NCBI GenBank assembly: GCA_024401565.1
Contig: JAKSKU010000005.1
Span: forward strand, 23,329-87,328
Length of the DNA stretch: 64,000 nt
Direction: 5' to 3'
From: Paludibacteraceae bacterium
Lineage (GTDB): Bacteria; Bacteroidota; Bacteroidia; Bacteroidales; Paludibacteraceae
Shown here: piece by piece, positions 8,129 to 16,772 of the stretch
Numbering within the stretch: the first letter of the stretch is position 1
How the letters are laid out: every line of letters starts with the position of its first letter
Made by a program: the position numbers and the translations under genes
The notes under the pieces: model-generated
What the model was told of the DNA's origin: nothing
Seen by the model: only the letters and a program-made list of their open reading frames with translations
Database searches by the model: none

Positions 8129-9856
8129 ATGAATAAATTCACCATACAGCAACTCCAGCAAATGCGCGAATCCGAAGACCGTGTTGAGTTCAAGGCGGGC
8201 GAAGGAGGCAACGTTTCCTACGATGGTCGAGGCAAGACCAATCCGAAGGATCGTCGTCGCTGCATCCTTGGCTATGTCATCGCTCTTTGTAATGAAGGTG
8301 GCGGTCGTTTGGTCATAGGTATGCACGACAACTTTCCGCATCGTGTCACAGGTACTCGCCAAGCACAAGATGCCATCGGACAACTGGAGTCGGACATCTA
8401 TCGCGACACAACCATTCGTCCAGAGATTTACGAACTCTACGACGAAGAGAAACGTCGTGTGTTGGTGATTGAGGTCCCTTCACGCCCTATCGGCAAAGTC
8501 TTCAAGTTTGAGGACGTGCCATTGATGCGCGTTGGCGAAGAACTCAAGCCAATGTCCGATGCTATGTATCTCAAGATACTGCAGGAGTCAGAACCAGACT
8601 TCTCAGAGAAGATCTGCGAGGGGCTCTCGCTTGAAGACCTTGACGAAGAAGCCATCCGTGTGATAAAGCAGGGCTATGCCCAACGTTGGAACAAGCCAGA
8701 GTTTGTGAGCACACCAACTTTGCAGGTGCTCCACGATTTTGCTCTCATGAATAAGGATGGTCAGTTGACCAATGCTGCCCTCATCCTTCTTGGCAAGTCA
8801 GAAGCAATACGCAAGCATCTGTATTGCAATCGCGTGACTGTAGAGTACCGCCTATATCACTCTATGATAGAATACACTGCACGTCAGGAATTCCAAGAAC
8901 CACTTGTACTGATGGTTGATTCTGTGTGGAACTACATCAACCAACCTGCCAGCAATCCATTGCAACACTACAATGACGGTTTCCGCATTGGTGACATTCC
9001 TGCGTTTAATCGAGAAGTAGTACGAGAGGCAATCCTCAATGCTTGCTGCCATCGCGTGATGTTCATCCAGAGCGATGTGGTAGTCAAGCAATATCCCGAC
9101 CAACTCATCATCACCAATGCTGGAGGTTTCCCTGTTGGTGTTGATGTGGACAATATCCTTACGGTCAACAGTATGCCACGTTGCAAACTCATCACCGAGG
9201 TATTGCAGAAGGCAGGTTTCATCGAGAAGAGCGGACAGGGCGTTGATAAGATGTTCTACCATTGCCTAATGGATGGCAAATGTTTGCCAGACTACTCTCT
9301 AACAGACGATTGGCAGGTATGCTTGCGACTCCCTGGCGAAATCAAGTACCCAGCCTTCATGCTCTATGCACGAGAGTTGCAGAACTCCAGACCTGCAAAC
9401 AACAAACTCAACGTATTTGACCTTCTTGCCCTCTTCCGTGCTTCACAAGGCGAAAGTCAACGCCATACAGATGAGGTAACACTACGCAAACTTATTGACG
9501 AAGGATTGCTCATCTCAGCACAAGATGGCTACAATCTTTCAGAGAGGTATTATGAGATTGCCAAGAATGTTGGAACTGTCGAAAATACTCAGAAGAATGA
9601 TACGGTAAATGTCCCTGTAAATGATACTGTAAAACTATCGCAACTTACTGAAAGACAACGCAAGATTTACGAGATAATAAAAAATGGTACGATAAATGAT
9701 ACGATAAATGATACGATAAACGCACAAACATTGTCTGAAGCATTAGGTGCTAGTGTTACAACTATCAAACGAGATCTCTACGTCCTCCGAGATCAGAATC
9801 TCATTAAGTATGTGGGAAGCAACAAAACAGGACATTGGGAAGCCGTGAATCAATAA
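8129..9856 (+). CDS. AlbA/Schlafen-domain and HATPase_c_4 transcriptional regulator-like protein
   Basis: 575 residues from the chosen ATG; an in-frame ATG 69 bases earlier would add 23 residues before the conserved start (FTIQQLQQMRESEDRVEFKA). The N-terminal 130 residues match the divergent AAA_4/AlbA_2 (Schlafen) domain (GYVIALCNEGGGRLVIGMHD). The region about 290-390 matches HATPase_c_4 (NREVVREAILNACCHR, ITNAGGFPVGV, EKSGQGVDKM). A winged helix ends the protein (TERQRKIYEIIKNG, ASVTTIKRDLYVL). This is the layout of RecG-like putative DNA binders often found in accessory islands. Residues about 490-545 carry repeated NDTV/INDT units coded by 12-base repeats. It starts a run of restriction-type genes. 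Role unproven. Confidence 0.82.
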   Translation: MNKFTIQQLQQMRESEDRVEFKAGEGGNVSYDGRGKTNPKDRRRCILGYVIALCNEGGGRLVIGMHDNFPHRVTGTRQAQDAIGQLESDIYRDTTIRPEIYELYDEEKRRVLVIEVPSRPIGKVFKFEDVPLMRVGEELKPMSDAMYLKILQESEPDFSEKICEGLSLEDLDEEAIRVIKQGYAQRWNKPEFVSTPTLQVLHDFALMNKDGQLTNAALILLGKSEAIRKHLYCNRVTVEYRLYHSMIEYTARQEFQEPLVLMVDSVWNYINQPASNPLQHYNDGFRIGDIPAFNREVVREAILNACCHRVMFIQSDVVVKQYPDQLIITNAGGFPVGVDVDNILTVNSMPRCKLITEVLQKAGFIEKSGQGVDKMFYHCLMDGKCLPDYSLTDDWQVCLRLPGEIKYPAFMLYARELQNSRPANNKLNVFDLLALFRASQGESQRHTDEVTLRKLIDEGLLISAQDGYNLSERYYEIAKNVGTVENTQKNDTVNVPVNDTVKLSQLTERQRKIYEIIKNGTINDTINDTINAQTLSEALGASVTTIKRDLYVLRDQNLIKYVGSNKTGHWEAVNQ

Positions 9857-9915
9857 TCACATATCTATTATACTGAATACAATACAATAGAATAAACAAC
9901 AAAGAACATATACTT

Positions 9916-10980
9916 ATGTCAAAACTTAATGTTGACCAGAAAACAATAAAGAATCTGCTGAGCGACAACAAGGCCGATTTCCTCATACCTGACTATCAGC
10001 GTCCATACGCATGGGATGCAGAGAAGGAGTGCTTCACACTTTGGGAAGATGTGTTTGCTTTTGCAATTCCCGAAGGCGATGCTGACAATTTTGACCGAAC
10101 CACAGCCGAGTATTACCTTGGACCTATTGTTACCTTCAAAAACGACAACGGCCAAATGGAAATCATCGATGGTCAACAGCGTTTGACAACCATCATGCTC
10201 CTGCTCCGTGCTTTCTATTCACGTTTTGAGAAGATGAAGGACAAGCAGAGTCAGTTGCTTCGCGAGATGATTGGTAAGTGCATCTGGAAGACGGACGAGT
10301 TTGACCAACCTGACATGAACCTTTTGAAAATCAATTCGGAGGTCGCTACCGATAAAGATAAAGAGGAGTTTCTTGCTATTCTCAAGGACGGTATTGTCAA
10401 CGACAAGATGAAAAGCCGTTATGCCGAGAACTTCCGTTTCTTCCAAGGCAAAATTGACGAGTTTGTTGCTGATTATCCTGCATACTTCCCATATTTGCCC
10501 AGCCGAATTCTGAACAACTGCATCCTACTTCCAATCGAAGCTGACGTACAGGACACAGCACTTCGTATCTTCTCTACGCTTAACAATCGTGGTAAGGCAC
10601 TTTCGGATGCCGACATCTTCAAAGCTGAGTTCTACAAGTACTACTCGAAGCTTGGTAAGAAAGATGATTTCATTAAGCGCTGGCGTAAGCTGGAGGAGAT
10701 TTGCGAGAAGCATCTTCACTCCAATAGCGGCACGCCGATGGATGAACTTTTCTCTCGTTACATGTATTATGAACGTGCAAAGAAAGGCATCAAACGTTCT
10801 ACAACTGAGGCTTTGCGTTCATTCTATGGAACCAACAACTATGCCTTGCTCCAAAGCGATGAGACTCTCTGCAACATGGAGTTGCTTGCTGATTTCTGGA
10901 ACGATGTTTATTCCATGTCAGATGATCGATTTTCGCAGAGAGTGTTGCGCCAACTTTTTTGTCCTCAATTATGCACCTAA
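9916..10980 (+). pseudogene. DUF262 N-terminal half of a frameshifted GmrSD-like protein
   Basis: This frame encodes 354 residues. It opens like DUF262/GmrS proteins: LIPDYQRPYAWDAEKE near residue 25 and the nucleotide-handling motif EIIDGQQRLTT near residue 80. The frame ends soon after a run of six T (10955-10960), where the protein turns into unrelated LFCPQLCT and stops. Reading with one T fewer continues as LFVLNYAPNS into the frame that holds the DUF1524 half. GmrSD-type proteins are type IV restriction enzymes that act on modified DNA. Whether the extra T is a real mutation, a phase-variable tract or a sequencing error cannot be told here. It follows the AlbA-domain gene by 59 bases. 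Confidence 0.85.
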
Positions 10981-11662
10981 CAGCATGTGGACGTTCTTCG
11001 TGAGCGTTTATTTCCTTTGCAATAAGGATGCTGACAACCAGCTTGATGATGAAAAGTTCTACAACTTCTTGACTCGCAGCATTGCCTTCATTTGGGCATA
11101 CGCCATCACGAATCCTGGTGTAAATGCCCTACGCACACCGATTTATGCCGAGATGGTGAACCTCATCAATGGCAAGGAAGTAGAATTCGCAGATTTCCGT
11201 TTCCCTCAGCAACAGACGGCAAATCAGTTTGATAACTACAACTTCTACAACGGTCGTCCTATCACTAAGTCAATGCTCGTGTGGTGGTGCATGCAGGATG
11301 ATAACCAAGAGCGTCCTTCACTTGATACTGTCTTTGAGATAGAACACATCTATGCCCGCAACCGTTACGATTTGGAGAAATCACTCAGTTCAAAGGAAAT
11401 GGTTGAGAAGCTCGGCAACAAGTCAATTCTTGAAAAGCGCATCAACATCCGTGCATCCGACTTCCGTTTTGGCGACAAGATGAAATACTACAATGGCTAC
11501 ACTACATCAAAGGGCGACGATAAGAAAGCTACTTGTTTATTAGAACTGAAACAGCTTGCAAAGACAAAAACTGACTTTGCAGAAGCCGACATCAAGGAAA
11601 GAACAACCACCATCCTTGAAGCATTCGGGAAGTTCTTGGATGAGCAGGGGTTGATAAAGTAA
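10955..11662 (+). pseudogene. DUF1524 C-terminal half of the frameshifted GmrSD-like protein
   Basis: Continues the DUF262 half after the T-run in the next frame. The first ATG in this frame after the shift is at 10985, so translation as a separate protein is possible. It carries the His-Me nuclease signature of DUF1524 (TVFEIEHIYARNRYD), about 115 residues after the shift, and the usual ending (LGNKSILEKRINIRASD). Joined, both halves give a protein of about 580 residues, normal for a GmrSD fusion, so only one base seems wrong. If the frameshift is real the nuclease is separated from its specificity half. Confidence 0.83.
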
Positions 11663-11678
11663 CTTATATAGAATAATA

Positions 11679-11970
11679 ATGAACATGGATTACAATAAAA
11701 ATATTTCTTCCGCAGTAAACTCTTTTGGGAGACTAAAGAGAAACAAGGTAATGTACTTGCTGGCAAACAGCTTGATGCTTTCCTTGAGTTGCTTACCCGC
11801 GTTGCTATTGAGGCTGGTGTACCAAAGGAATGTGTCTATCTGAAGAACAATCACATCCCTGGGTATTATCGTGTGCAACAAAGGATTGGGATTTGTTTGT
11901 GATTTCGCCGAAAGGTAATCTTGTGGCGGCAATAGAATTGAAGTCGCAAGTGGAGATGTTTGATGCATAA
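11679..11970 (+). pseudogene. PaeR7I/XhoI-like restriction endonuclease remnant
   Basis: No intact frame exists, but conceptual reading with two shifts gives a coherent piece. One frame from about 11718 reads ETKEKQGNVLAGKQLDAF and continues to IPGYYR near 11870; after a two-base shift the reading is TKDWDLFVISPKGNLVAAIE then LKSQV before a premature stop at 11968. DWDL...VAAIELKSQV is the catalytic PD-(D/E)XK core of PaeR7I-family type II enzymes. A T is missing at about 11723 and the C-terminal third is gone. No matching methyltransferase is in the window. It begins 16 bases after the GmrSD-like gene, so this is a decayed restriction gene. The similarity is from memory of the family, not from a search. 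Confidence 0.7.
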
Positions 11971-12070
11971 TACACAAAACAAAGTCCATGTTTGACCTTC
12001 CTACTCGCACTTTCTGTTTCTCAAGTTTTATACGAAAGATAAAGTTTGATATAACAACCCCACACAAAAA

Positions 12071-12102
12071 AACTCCCATGCGATTTTCATCACACGGGAG
12101 TT
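12071..12102 (-). terminator. Intrinsic terminator for the OmpA/PorE-like gene
   Basis: Arms 12071-12080 and 12093-12102 form a 10-base stem. The single A.C mismatch on the plus strand becomes a G.U pair in minus-strand RNA, and the minus strand continues into TTTTTTTG, so it serves the gene ending at 12125. Sequence closely matches the terminator at 6356-6387. Confidence 0.8.
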
Positions 12103-12124
12103 AACTCAGGACAATAGTCTGATT

Positions 12125-14062
12125 TTATTTTCCTATGATCAAAAATTCGGTGCGACGGTTCATAGCTCTTCCTTCGTCTGTCTTATTGTCAGCAATAGGC
12201 TGTTCTGCGCCATATCCCTTATACTCCAGGCGAGAAGCGTTGATTCCATGCTTAACCAGATAATCGTAGGCTGTCTTGGCACGAGTGTCCGACAATTTCT
12301 TATTGTATTCAGCATTACCCTTGCTGTCGGTGTGGCCACATAGACGGATCTTAACAGTAGGGTTAGTCTTCAAGAACTGGATCAAATTGCCCAACTCATT
12401 ATAAGATGCAGTCTTTAGCGTAGACTTGTCAAAATCAAAGAAAATATTTTTCAGAGTGATCTTCTTACCGACCTCAATAGTTTCAAGAGCAATACCCTTC
12501 TTATCATCAAGTTTTACAGCCTTGTCGTTATCATAATGTTCACTGATAAGCATATAGCCACGCTTGTTGATATTCAATCCCGTCTCCTCGCCTTCAGGAA
12601 CACAAGTGACAAACTCTCCAGTCTTTTTATCAGAGACGGAAGTAAACACCTTCTCATTAGTCTTCGTACTATATACATTGATCTTCGTCTGGATTGGCTT
12701 GCCGGTAGACTCGTCGACGATCTTACCTCTGCTATACTTCATCTTCTTCAACGGCTTCAACGGACTTTTGGTCATATCGATCTCATATATTTCCCTGCCC
12801 TTTCCGTTTTTCTCCTGACCATCCGATGAATAATACGCCTTATCACCATTAGCATTTACCACGAAACCGATTTCATCCCTACAAGTGTTGAGCGGATAAC
12901 CCATGTTCTTCGGCTGGCTCCACTTGCCGTTCTCATCCTTGTATGAGACAAAAATATCCATCTTGCCCAATCCCTTCTGTCCTTTTGAAGAGAAAAACAA
13001 AGTATGGTTGTCGGCATGGATAAACGGAGACTGCTCATCGTCCGGAGTATTGATCGGAGCCCCCATATTCACAGGTTCTGAGAATTCAAGCATACCGTTG
13101 TCCTTGATAGTCACCTTACACTTCCAGATATCAGACTTGCCCACTCCACCTGGACGTGTGCTGGCAAAATAGAGTTCGTCACCAGTGGGGCTCAAGCTTG
13201 GGTAAGTCTCCCAATGTTTCGTGTTGAGCGGAGCACCAGGGTTGATGGCTTTCGACCAACCGTCTCCCTCACGAATAGAATAATAGATATCACATCCGCC
13301 CATACCCTGCTGGCGATCACACGCGATAAAGAACAAGTAGCGTCCATCCAAAGAAAAACACTGAGCACCTTCATTTCCAATGGAATTAAGAGACTGTCCC
13401 GCATTCTCAATCTTAGCCCAGCTGGCACCCTGTTTCTTCGCGATAAAAATATCTTCATGCACACCCTTACCCACAGTAGACTGGCCCTCAAGTTTGCCGA
13501 TATTCACTGTAGTTGAGAAAAGATTTTCATCGGCAGTTATAGACGGCCAGTAGTCATCATACTGAGTATTGATGTTCGGCCCCATATTCTTTGCCTGGAA
13601 AGGTATGGGAGACGCAGCCAGCTCAATTCCGTCCTTACACTGAGCGATAGCCTTCTGAGCCATCTTATAATATGTCATCTCCTTCTGAGGGATCAATTCA
13701 TAAGTGGCGATCGCCTTCTCGTAGTTACAAGTATTGTGATACGCTTTAGCCAGACGCATTACAGAATTATAGTATCGAGGCAATTTAGGCTTAGCAACTG
13801 ACTCAAGAGTCTGAATCATCTTGGTATCGTTGCGCATAAGACCGTAAAGTTCAGAAAGAGTCCATGCAGCGTCCACAAACTCCTTGTTGCCACGCACCAA
13901 AGTCTGAAGCTTAGGCAAAGCCTCCGTATAATTACCAGACCCCATAAGAAGCACAGCCGTCTCGTACTCCTTAATCTCCTTTTTCGAAGCGTATGTGGTT
14001 TGTGCCGACATTGAAGACACCGACAGCAAAATCATACATATTATATATATAACACGTTTCAT
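12125..14062 (-). CDS. PorE-like OmpA-family protein (TPR, beta-propeller, CRD, OmpA)
   Basis: 645 residues from the chosen ATG, which gives a clean signal peptide (MKRVIYIICMILLSVSSMSA); an ATG 33 bases upstream only adds residues before it. Domains in order: TPR-like helices (about 25-145), a PD40/WD40-like propeller (about 165-430; repeated DIYYS..., ELYFASTRPGGVGKSDIW, TLFFSSKG), a carboxypeptidase-regulatory-like domain (about 440-520; GKIVDESTGKPIQTKINVYS) and a C-terminal OmpA peptidoglycan-binding domain (about 535-645; IFFDFDKSTL, LCGHTDSKG, NRRTEF). The same order is known in PorE of the P. gingivalis type IX secretion system, so a link between that machine and peptidoglycan is likely. 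No lipobox Cys is seen. Several T9SS-tailed proteins in this window fit this role. Confidence 0.85.
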   Translation of the reverse strand: MKRVIYIICMILLSVSSMSAQTTYASKKEIKEYETAVLLMGSGNYTEALPKLQTLVRGNKEFVDAAWTLSELYGLMRNDTKMIQTLESVAKPKLPRYYNSVMRLAKAYHNTCNYEKAIATYELIPQKEMTYYKMAQKAIAQCKDGIELAASPIPFQAKNMGPNINTQYDDYWPSITADENLFSTTVNIGKLEGQSTVGKGVHEDIFIAKKQGASWAKIENAGQSLNSIGNEGAQCFSLDGRYLFFIACDRQQGMGGCDIYYSIREGDGWSKAINPGAPLNTKHWETYPSLSPTGDELYFASTRPGGVGKSDIWKCKVTIKDNGMLEFSEPVNMGAPINTPDDEQSPFIHADNHTLFFSSKGQKGLGKMDIFVSYKDENGKWSQPKNMGYPLNTCRDEIGFVVNANGDKAYYSSDGQEKNGKGREIYEIDMTKSPLKPLKKMKYSRGKIVDESTGKPIQTKINVYSTKTNEKVFTSVSDKKTGEFVTCVPEGEETGLNINKRGYMLISEHYDNDKAVKLDDKKGIALETIEVGKKITLKNIFFDFDKSTLKTASYNELGNLIQFLKTNPTVKIRLCGHTDSKGNAEYNKKLSDTRAKTAYDYLVKHGINASRLEYKGYGAEQPIADNKTDEGRAMNRRTEFLIIGK

Positions 14063-14127
14063 AATCATAAATTTTAAGATAATAGACGCGAGCAACTGCG
14101 TCTACAATGCAACATCATTTATTGCGA

Positions 14128-14262
14128 TCATTTATTAGTTTCCGTCTTATTTGCATCAGAAGGCTGTTTCTTTTTTAGCAGTCCAAGTTTCTTTTTTCTT
14201 TCCCACTCTGCTTTTTTCTTCTGATAAGCATCATAACGGCTTTCCAAATATCCGTCAGCCAT
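14128..14262 (-). CDS. Small conserved 44-residue protein
   Basis: An ATG at 14262 opens a 44-residue frame, MADGYLESRYDAYQKKKAEW and a Lys-rich tail ending TETNK. It is highly charged, probably a single helix, with no membrane segment. It resembles a short Lys-rich MADxYLE protein common in Bacteroidales and usually left unnamed or wrongly labelled dehydrogenase. It lies 65 bases upstream of the PorE-like gene on the same strand, so the two may be cotranscribed. Function unknown. Confidence 0.6.
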   Translation of the reverse strand: MADGYLESRYDAYQKKKAEWERKKKLGLLKKKQPSDANKTETNK

Positions 14263-14673
14263 ATTTTATTAGTATTAACATCGCAAATTTACGAAAAAAA
14301 GAGCAATCAAAAGTTAAAAAAACTTAAACGAAATTTAACAATACATGCTATAAAGAATGTTTTATGCAAAAATTGCAAAAACAGCAAAAATTCAAAAACA
14401 TAGCACACAAAGGGGTTTCAGTCATATTTTATGAATAAAAAAACATTCAAAATGCATATTTTTTTTGCATATTTTAGCTTTTTTAAAATCAAATACGTAA
14501 AAAAAGCATAAGTATAAAAAATCAGAAAAAATATTGTTCAACACAAAAAAGTACTTATCTTTGCAATGTTTTTTAGATCGGCAAGTCCATGAAAAAGACG
14601 AGCAATTGAAAAACACTATTTATAATATACGGATTAAATTAAGAATTAGGAAAAAAACTTAATAAACAAAAAA
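14263..14673. promoter_or_regulatory. AT-rich intergenic region with promoter of the lipoprotein gene
   Basis: A 411-base gap, very rich in A and T. A good Bacteroidota promoter is visible on the plus strand: TTG at 14534-14536, 19 bases, then TATCTTTG (14556-14563). This gives a 5' leader of about 100 bases for the lipoprotein gene. Upstream are many A-tracts (14285-14520) that could bend DNA or act as an UP-like element, which fits a highly expressed gene. A 64-codon minus-strand frame here (14422-14616) looks like chance. Confidence 0.6.
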
Positions 14674-16233
14674 ATGAAAAAATTATTTGTAATGTCTTGT
14701 GCAACTCTTGCATTGGCAGGATGTACAAGCGAGGAGAACAGCCTTCTAGGTGGTGACAACACTCCTAATCAAGCTTCGAACCTAAAACAAGTTTCAGCAA
14801 TCACTAGAGGATTTGGTGCTGGTTCTATGAATGTTGCTCCTGCACAGGCAGGCGGAAACGACTTGAGCGAAGTTTACGTTGTAAAGAGCCAGGATGTTGT
14901 AGTAAATGACATTAAGAGAGAGGACCTTCGTTTGGTTGACAGCAATATTTCTACAGCTTATGTTAACGTAATTTGTAACAAGGGAACTGGTTTCTTCCAC
15001 GGAGAGAACGGTTGGGCTGTAAAGAATTACGCTGCAGGTTCACTAGACAACAACCGTAAGACATATTCTTACTTCTACAATGAGAAGGGTGAGAAGCAGA
15101 GTCTTGAGCCAAACGATCAGGGTTTGCTACTTACAGGTTCAAACTGTAACCTTTCTAACTTCAACCAGAACGGTAAGCGTGCAATCGTTAACGTAGGTGA
15201 CGAGTGGTTCGATAAGAACTTCGCATTCGCAGAGGATTTCATTGCTAAGGCATTCGCTACTGAGGGTACTGTAGTAAACTATGGTGGCCAGAACGCTGGT
15301 GAAGTTGACAATTTGACTTACACAGAGTACTCTTACGACGGATACACTGTAATCAAGGTTGAGCAGAGCGCATTCCAGAATGGTGGTGTTGCAGGTTACA
15401 ACGGTAACAAGGCTCCTTGGTGCGAGGGTAACAATAACTCATTCGCAACTGACGGTGACCAGACAACTGTTGACCACAATGTAATCATCGTTCCTACTGG
15501 TGACATCACATTCGATGGCCGTAACATGAACTGCCACATCTTCGCTCCTGGCAAGAAGGTATCTCTATTGAACGGTGCTTGCCCAAGCGGTCTTGTAATC
15601 TGTGATGAGTTGGTAACATCTTCTGAGATCCACGGAAACTGGTCTCCTGAGTTCAATCCTGGTGAGGATGAGAGACAGCCAGAGCCTGGTCCATGTGAGA
15701 CAGACTTCATGATCGATCTTGACTTCGACGAGGACTACCTAGTAATCGCTGACGACTTCGCTATCCAGAATGGTGACAAGCTTTACGCAAACGCTTCTAT
15801 CGAGGGCGAGGATCACATAGGTGTTACAAACGGTAACGGTGAGGGTGCTTACGTATACGTTAACAAGAACAACAAGGTTCAGGTTTCTATCAAGAAGATC
15901 TGTGAGCTATACGACTCATACGTTGGTAAGGAGTCTGAGGATGGTGTTTCTTACATCAACGCATCTGGCGAGCTTACTCTAGTAGTTTACTTGTGGCCAG
16001 GTCAGCTTGACGAGGCTGGCAACTTCTCTTCAATCCTTAACCTAGGTAAGGGCTACATCATCGGTGAGGAGAACATGCCTGAGCAGCACGCTGTAAACAA
16101 CGAGGAGTACAGAATCTTGGTTTCAGCTTACAAAGGCTTCCAGGGTGTTGGAGAAAAGGCTGACGGAACTAACGACAGAAACGGTTGGTCTTACGTTAAG
16201 GTTTCTATCCACATTGCAAAGAGAGCTCAGTAA
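14674..16233 (+). CDS. Surface lipoprotein with strongly biased codon use
   Basis: 519 residues. A lipoprotein signal ends LALAGC with Cys17, followed by TSEEN, which fits the acidic lipoprotein export signal that sends Bacteroidota lipoproteins to the cell surface. The middle (HNVIIVPTGDITFDGRNMN then CHIFAPGKKVSLLNG and LVTSSEIHGN) resembles choice-of-anchor/ice-binding-type beta-solenoid segments; this is a tentative likeness. The C-terminal part (about 350-519) looks like a separate acidic beta domain starting after EDERQPEPGPCETD. Codons are very restricted: GAG, CAG, AAC, TTC and AAG dominate, unlike flanking genes, as in very highly expressed proteins. It has its own promoter and a strong terminator. 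Function unknown. Confidence 0.8.
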   Translation: MKKLFVMSCATLALAGCTSEENSLLGGDNTPNQASNLKQVSAITRGFGAGSMNVAPAQAGGNDLSEVYVVKSQDVVVNDIKREDLRLVDSNISTAYVNVICNKGTGFFHGENGWAVKNYAAGSLDNNRKTYSYFYNEKGEKQSLEPNDQGLLLTGSNCNLSNFNQNGKRAIVNVGDEWFDKNFAFAEDFIAKAFATEGTVVNYGGQNAGEVDNLTYTEYSYDGYTVIKVEQSAFQNGGVAGYNGNKAPWCEGNNNSFATDGDQTTVDHNVIIVPTGDITFDGRNMNCHIFAPGKKVSLLNGACPSGLVICDELVTSSEIHGNWSPEFNPGEDERQPEPGPCETDFMIDLDFDEDYLVIADDFAIQNGDKLYANASIEGEDHIGVTNGNGEGAYVYVNKNNKVQVSIKKICELYDSYVGKESEDGVSYINASGELTLVVYLWPGQLDEAGNFSSILNLGKGYIIGEENMPEQHAVNNEEYRILVSAYKGFQGVGEKADGTNDRNGWSYVKVSIHIAKRAQ

Positions 16234-16256
16234 TTCTGAGATCGCAAAATACAAAG

Positions 16257-16285
16257 AGTGCGACGGAAATTCCGCCGCACTTTTT
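16257..16285 (+). terminator. Intrinsic terminator of the lipoprotein gene
   Basis: Stem 16257-16267 (AGTGCGACGGA) with 16271-16281 (TCCGCCGCACT), one A.C mismatch, 3-base loop, then TTTTTG. It lies 24 bases after the stop. Confidence 0.88.
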
Positions 16286-16336
16286 GTTTATATACAAGAA
16301 TGAGATCTCTAGCATTAGATATTGACAAAAAATCAT

Positions 16337-16344
16337 TAACTTTG
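16337..16344 (+). promoter_or_regulatory. -7 box for rbfA
   Basis: TAACTTTG fits TAnnTTTG, 25 bases ahead of the rbfA ATG. A TTGAC lies at 16322-16326, closer than the usual -33 spacing. Confidence 0.5.
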
Positions 16345-16368
16345 CATACTAATTTAAATTAAAAGAAT

Positions 16369-16767
16369 ATGGAGAATACAAGACTAAATAAAATCGAAAG
16401 ACTGCTTCAGAAGGAACTTGGTGACATGTTCATTCACGTGTCGTCTACTTTCAAGGGTACTATCCTTTCTGTATCTGAAGTCAGAATCTCTCCAGATTTG
16501 AGCGTCGCAAAGGCATACATCAGTGTTTTCCCTCAGGCTCAGAGCGAGTATGTGATAGAGACATTGAAAAACAGCAGCCGCAGCATACGTTATGAGCTAG
16601 GAAAGAGAATCAAGAATCAGGTACGTGTAATTCCAGAATTGATATTCAAGCTTGACGAGACTCTAGACAAACTTGAGACTATCGACCGTCTGCTTGCTGT
16701 CGACAGAGACGCTGTTAATGCTGCCACAAGCGACGAGAACTCTCTACCTGAAACTAAAGAGGACTAA
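16369..16767 (+). CDS. rbfA: Ribosome-binding factor A
   Basis: 132 residues, matching RbfA, a KH-type protein that binds the 30S subunit and helps mature the 5' end of 16S rRNA. The opening (RLNKIERLLQKELGDMF), ILSVSEVRISPDLSVAKAYI and RVIPELIFKLDETLDKLETI near the C-terminus are family hallmarks. The length is normal. The permease gene starts 5 bases after the stop, so the two are cotranscribed, an order common in Bacteroidales. Confidence 0.95.
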   Translation: MENTRLNKIERLLQKELGDMFIHVSSTFKGTILSVSEVRISPDLSVAKAYISVFPQAQSEYVIETLKNSSRSIRYELGKRIKNQVRVIPELIFKLDETLDKLETIDRLLAVDRDAVNAATSDENSLPETKED

Positions 16768-16772
16768 TCACA

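Noticed and set aside
11690-12079. 129-residue minus-strand protein
   Set aside because: It covers the PaeR7I-like remnant in antisense and the terminator at 12071-12102, and its protein shows no domain pattern.
14422-14616. 64-residue minus-strand protein
   Set aside because: It lies in very AT-rich promoter DNA, overlaps the -7 box of the lipoprotein gene, and is low-complexity Phe/Lys/Asn.
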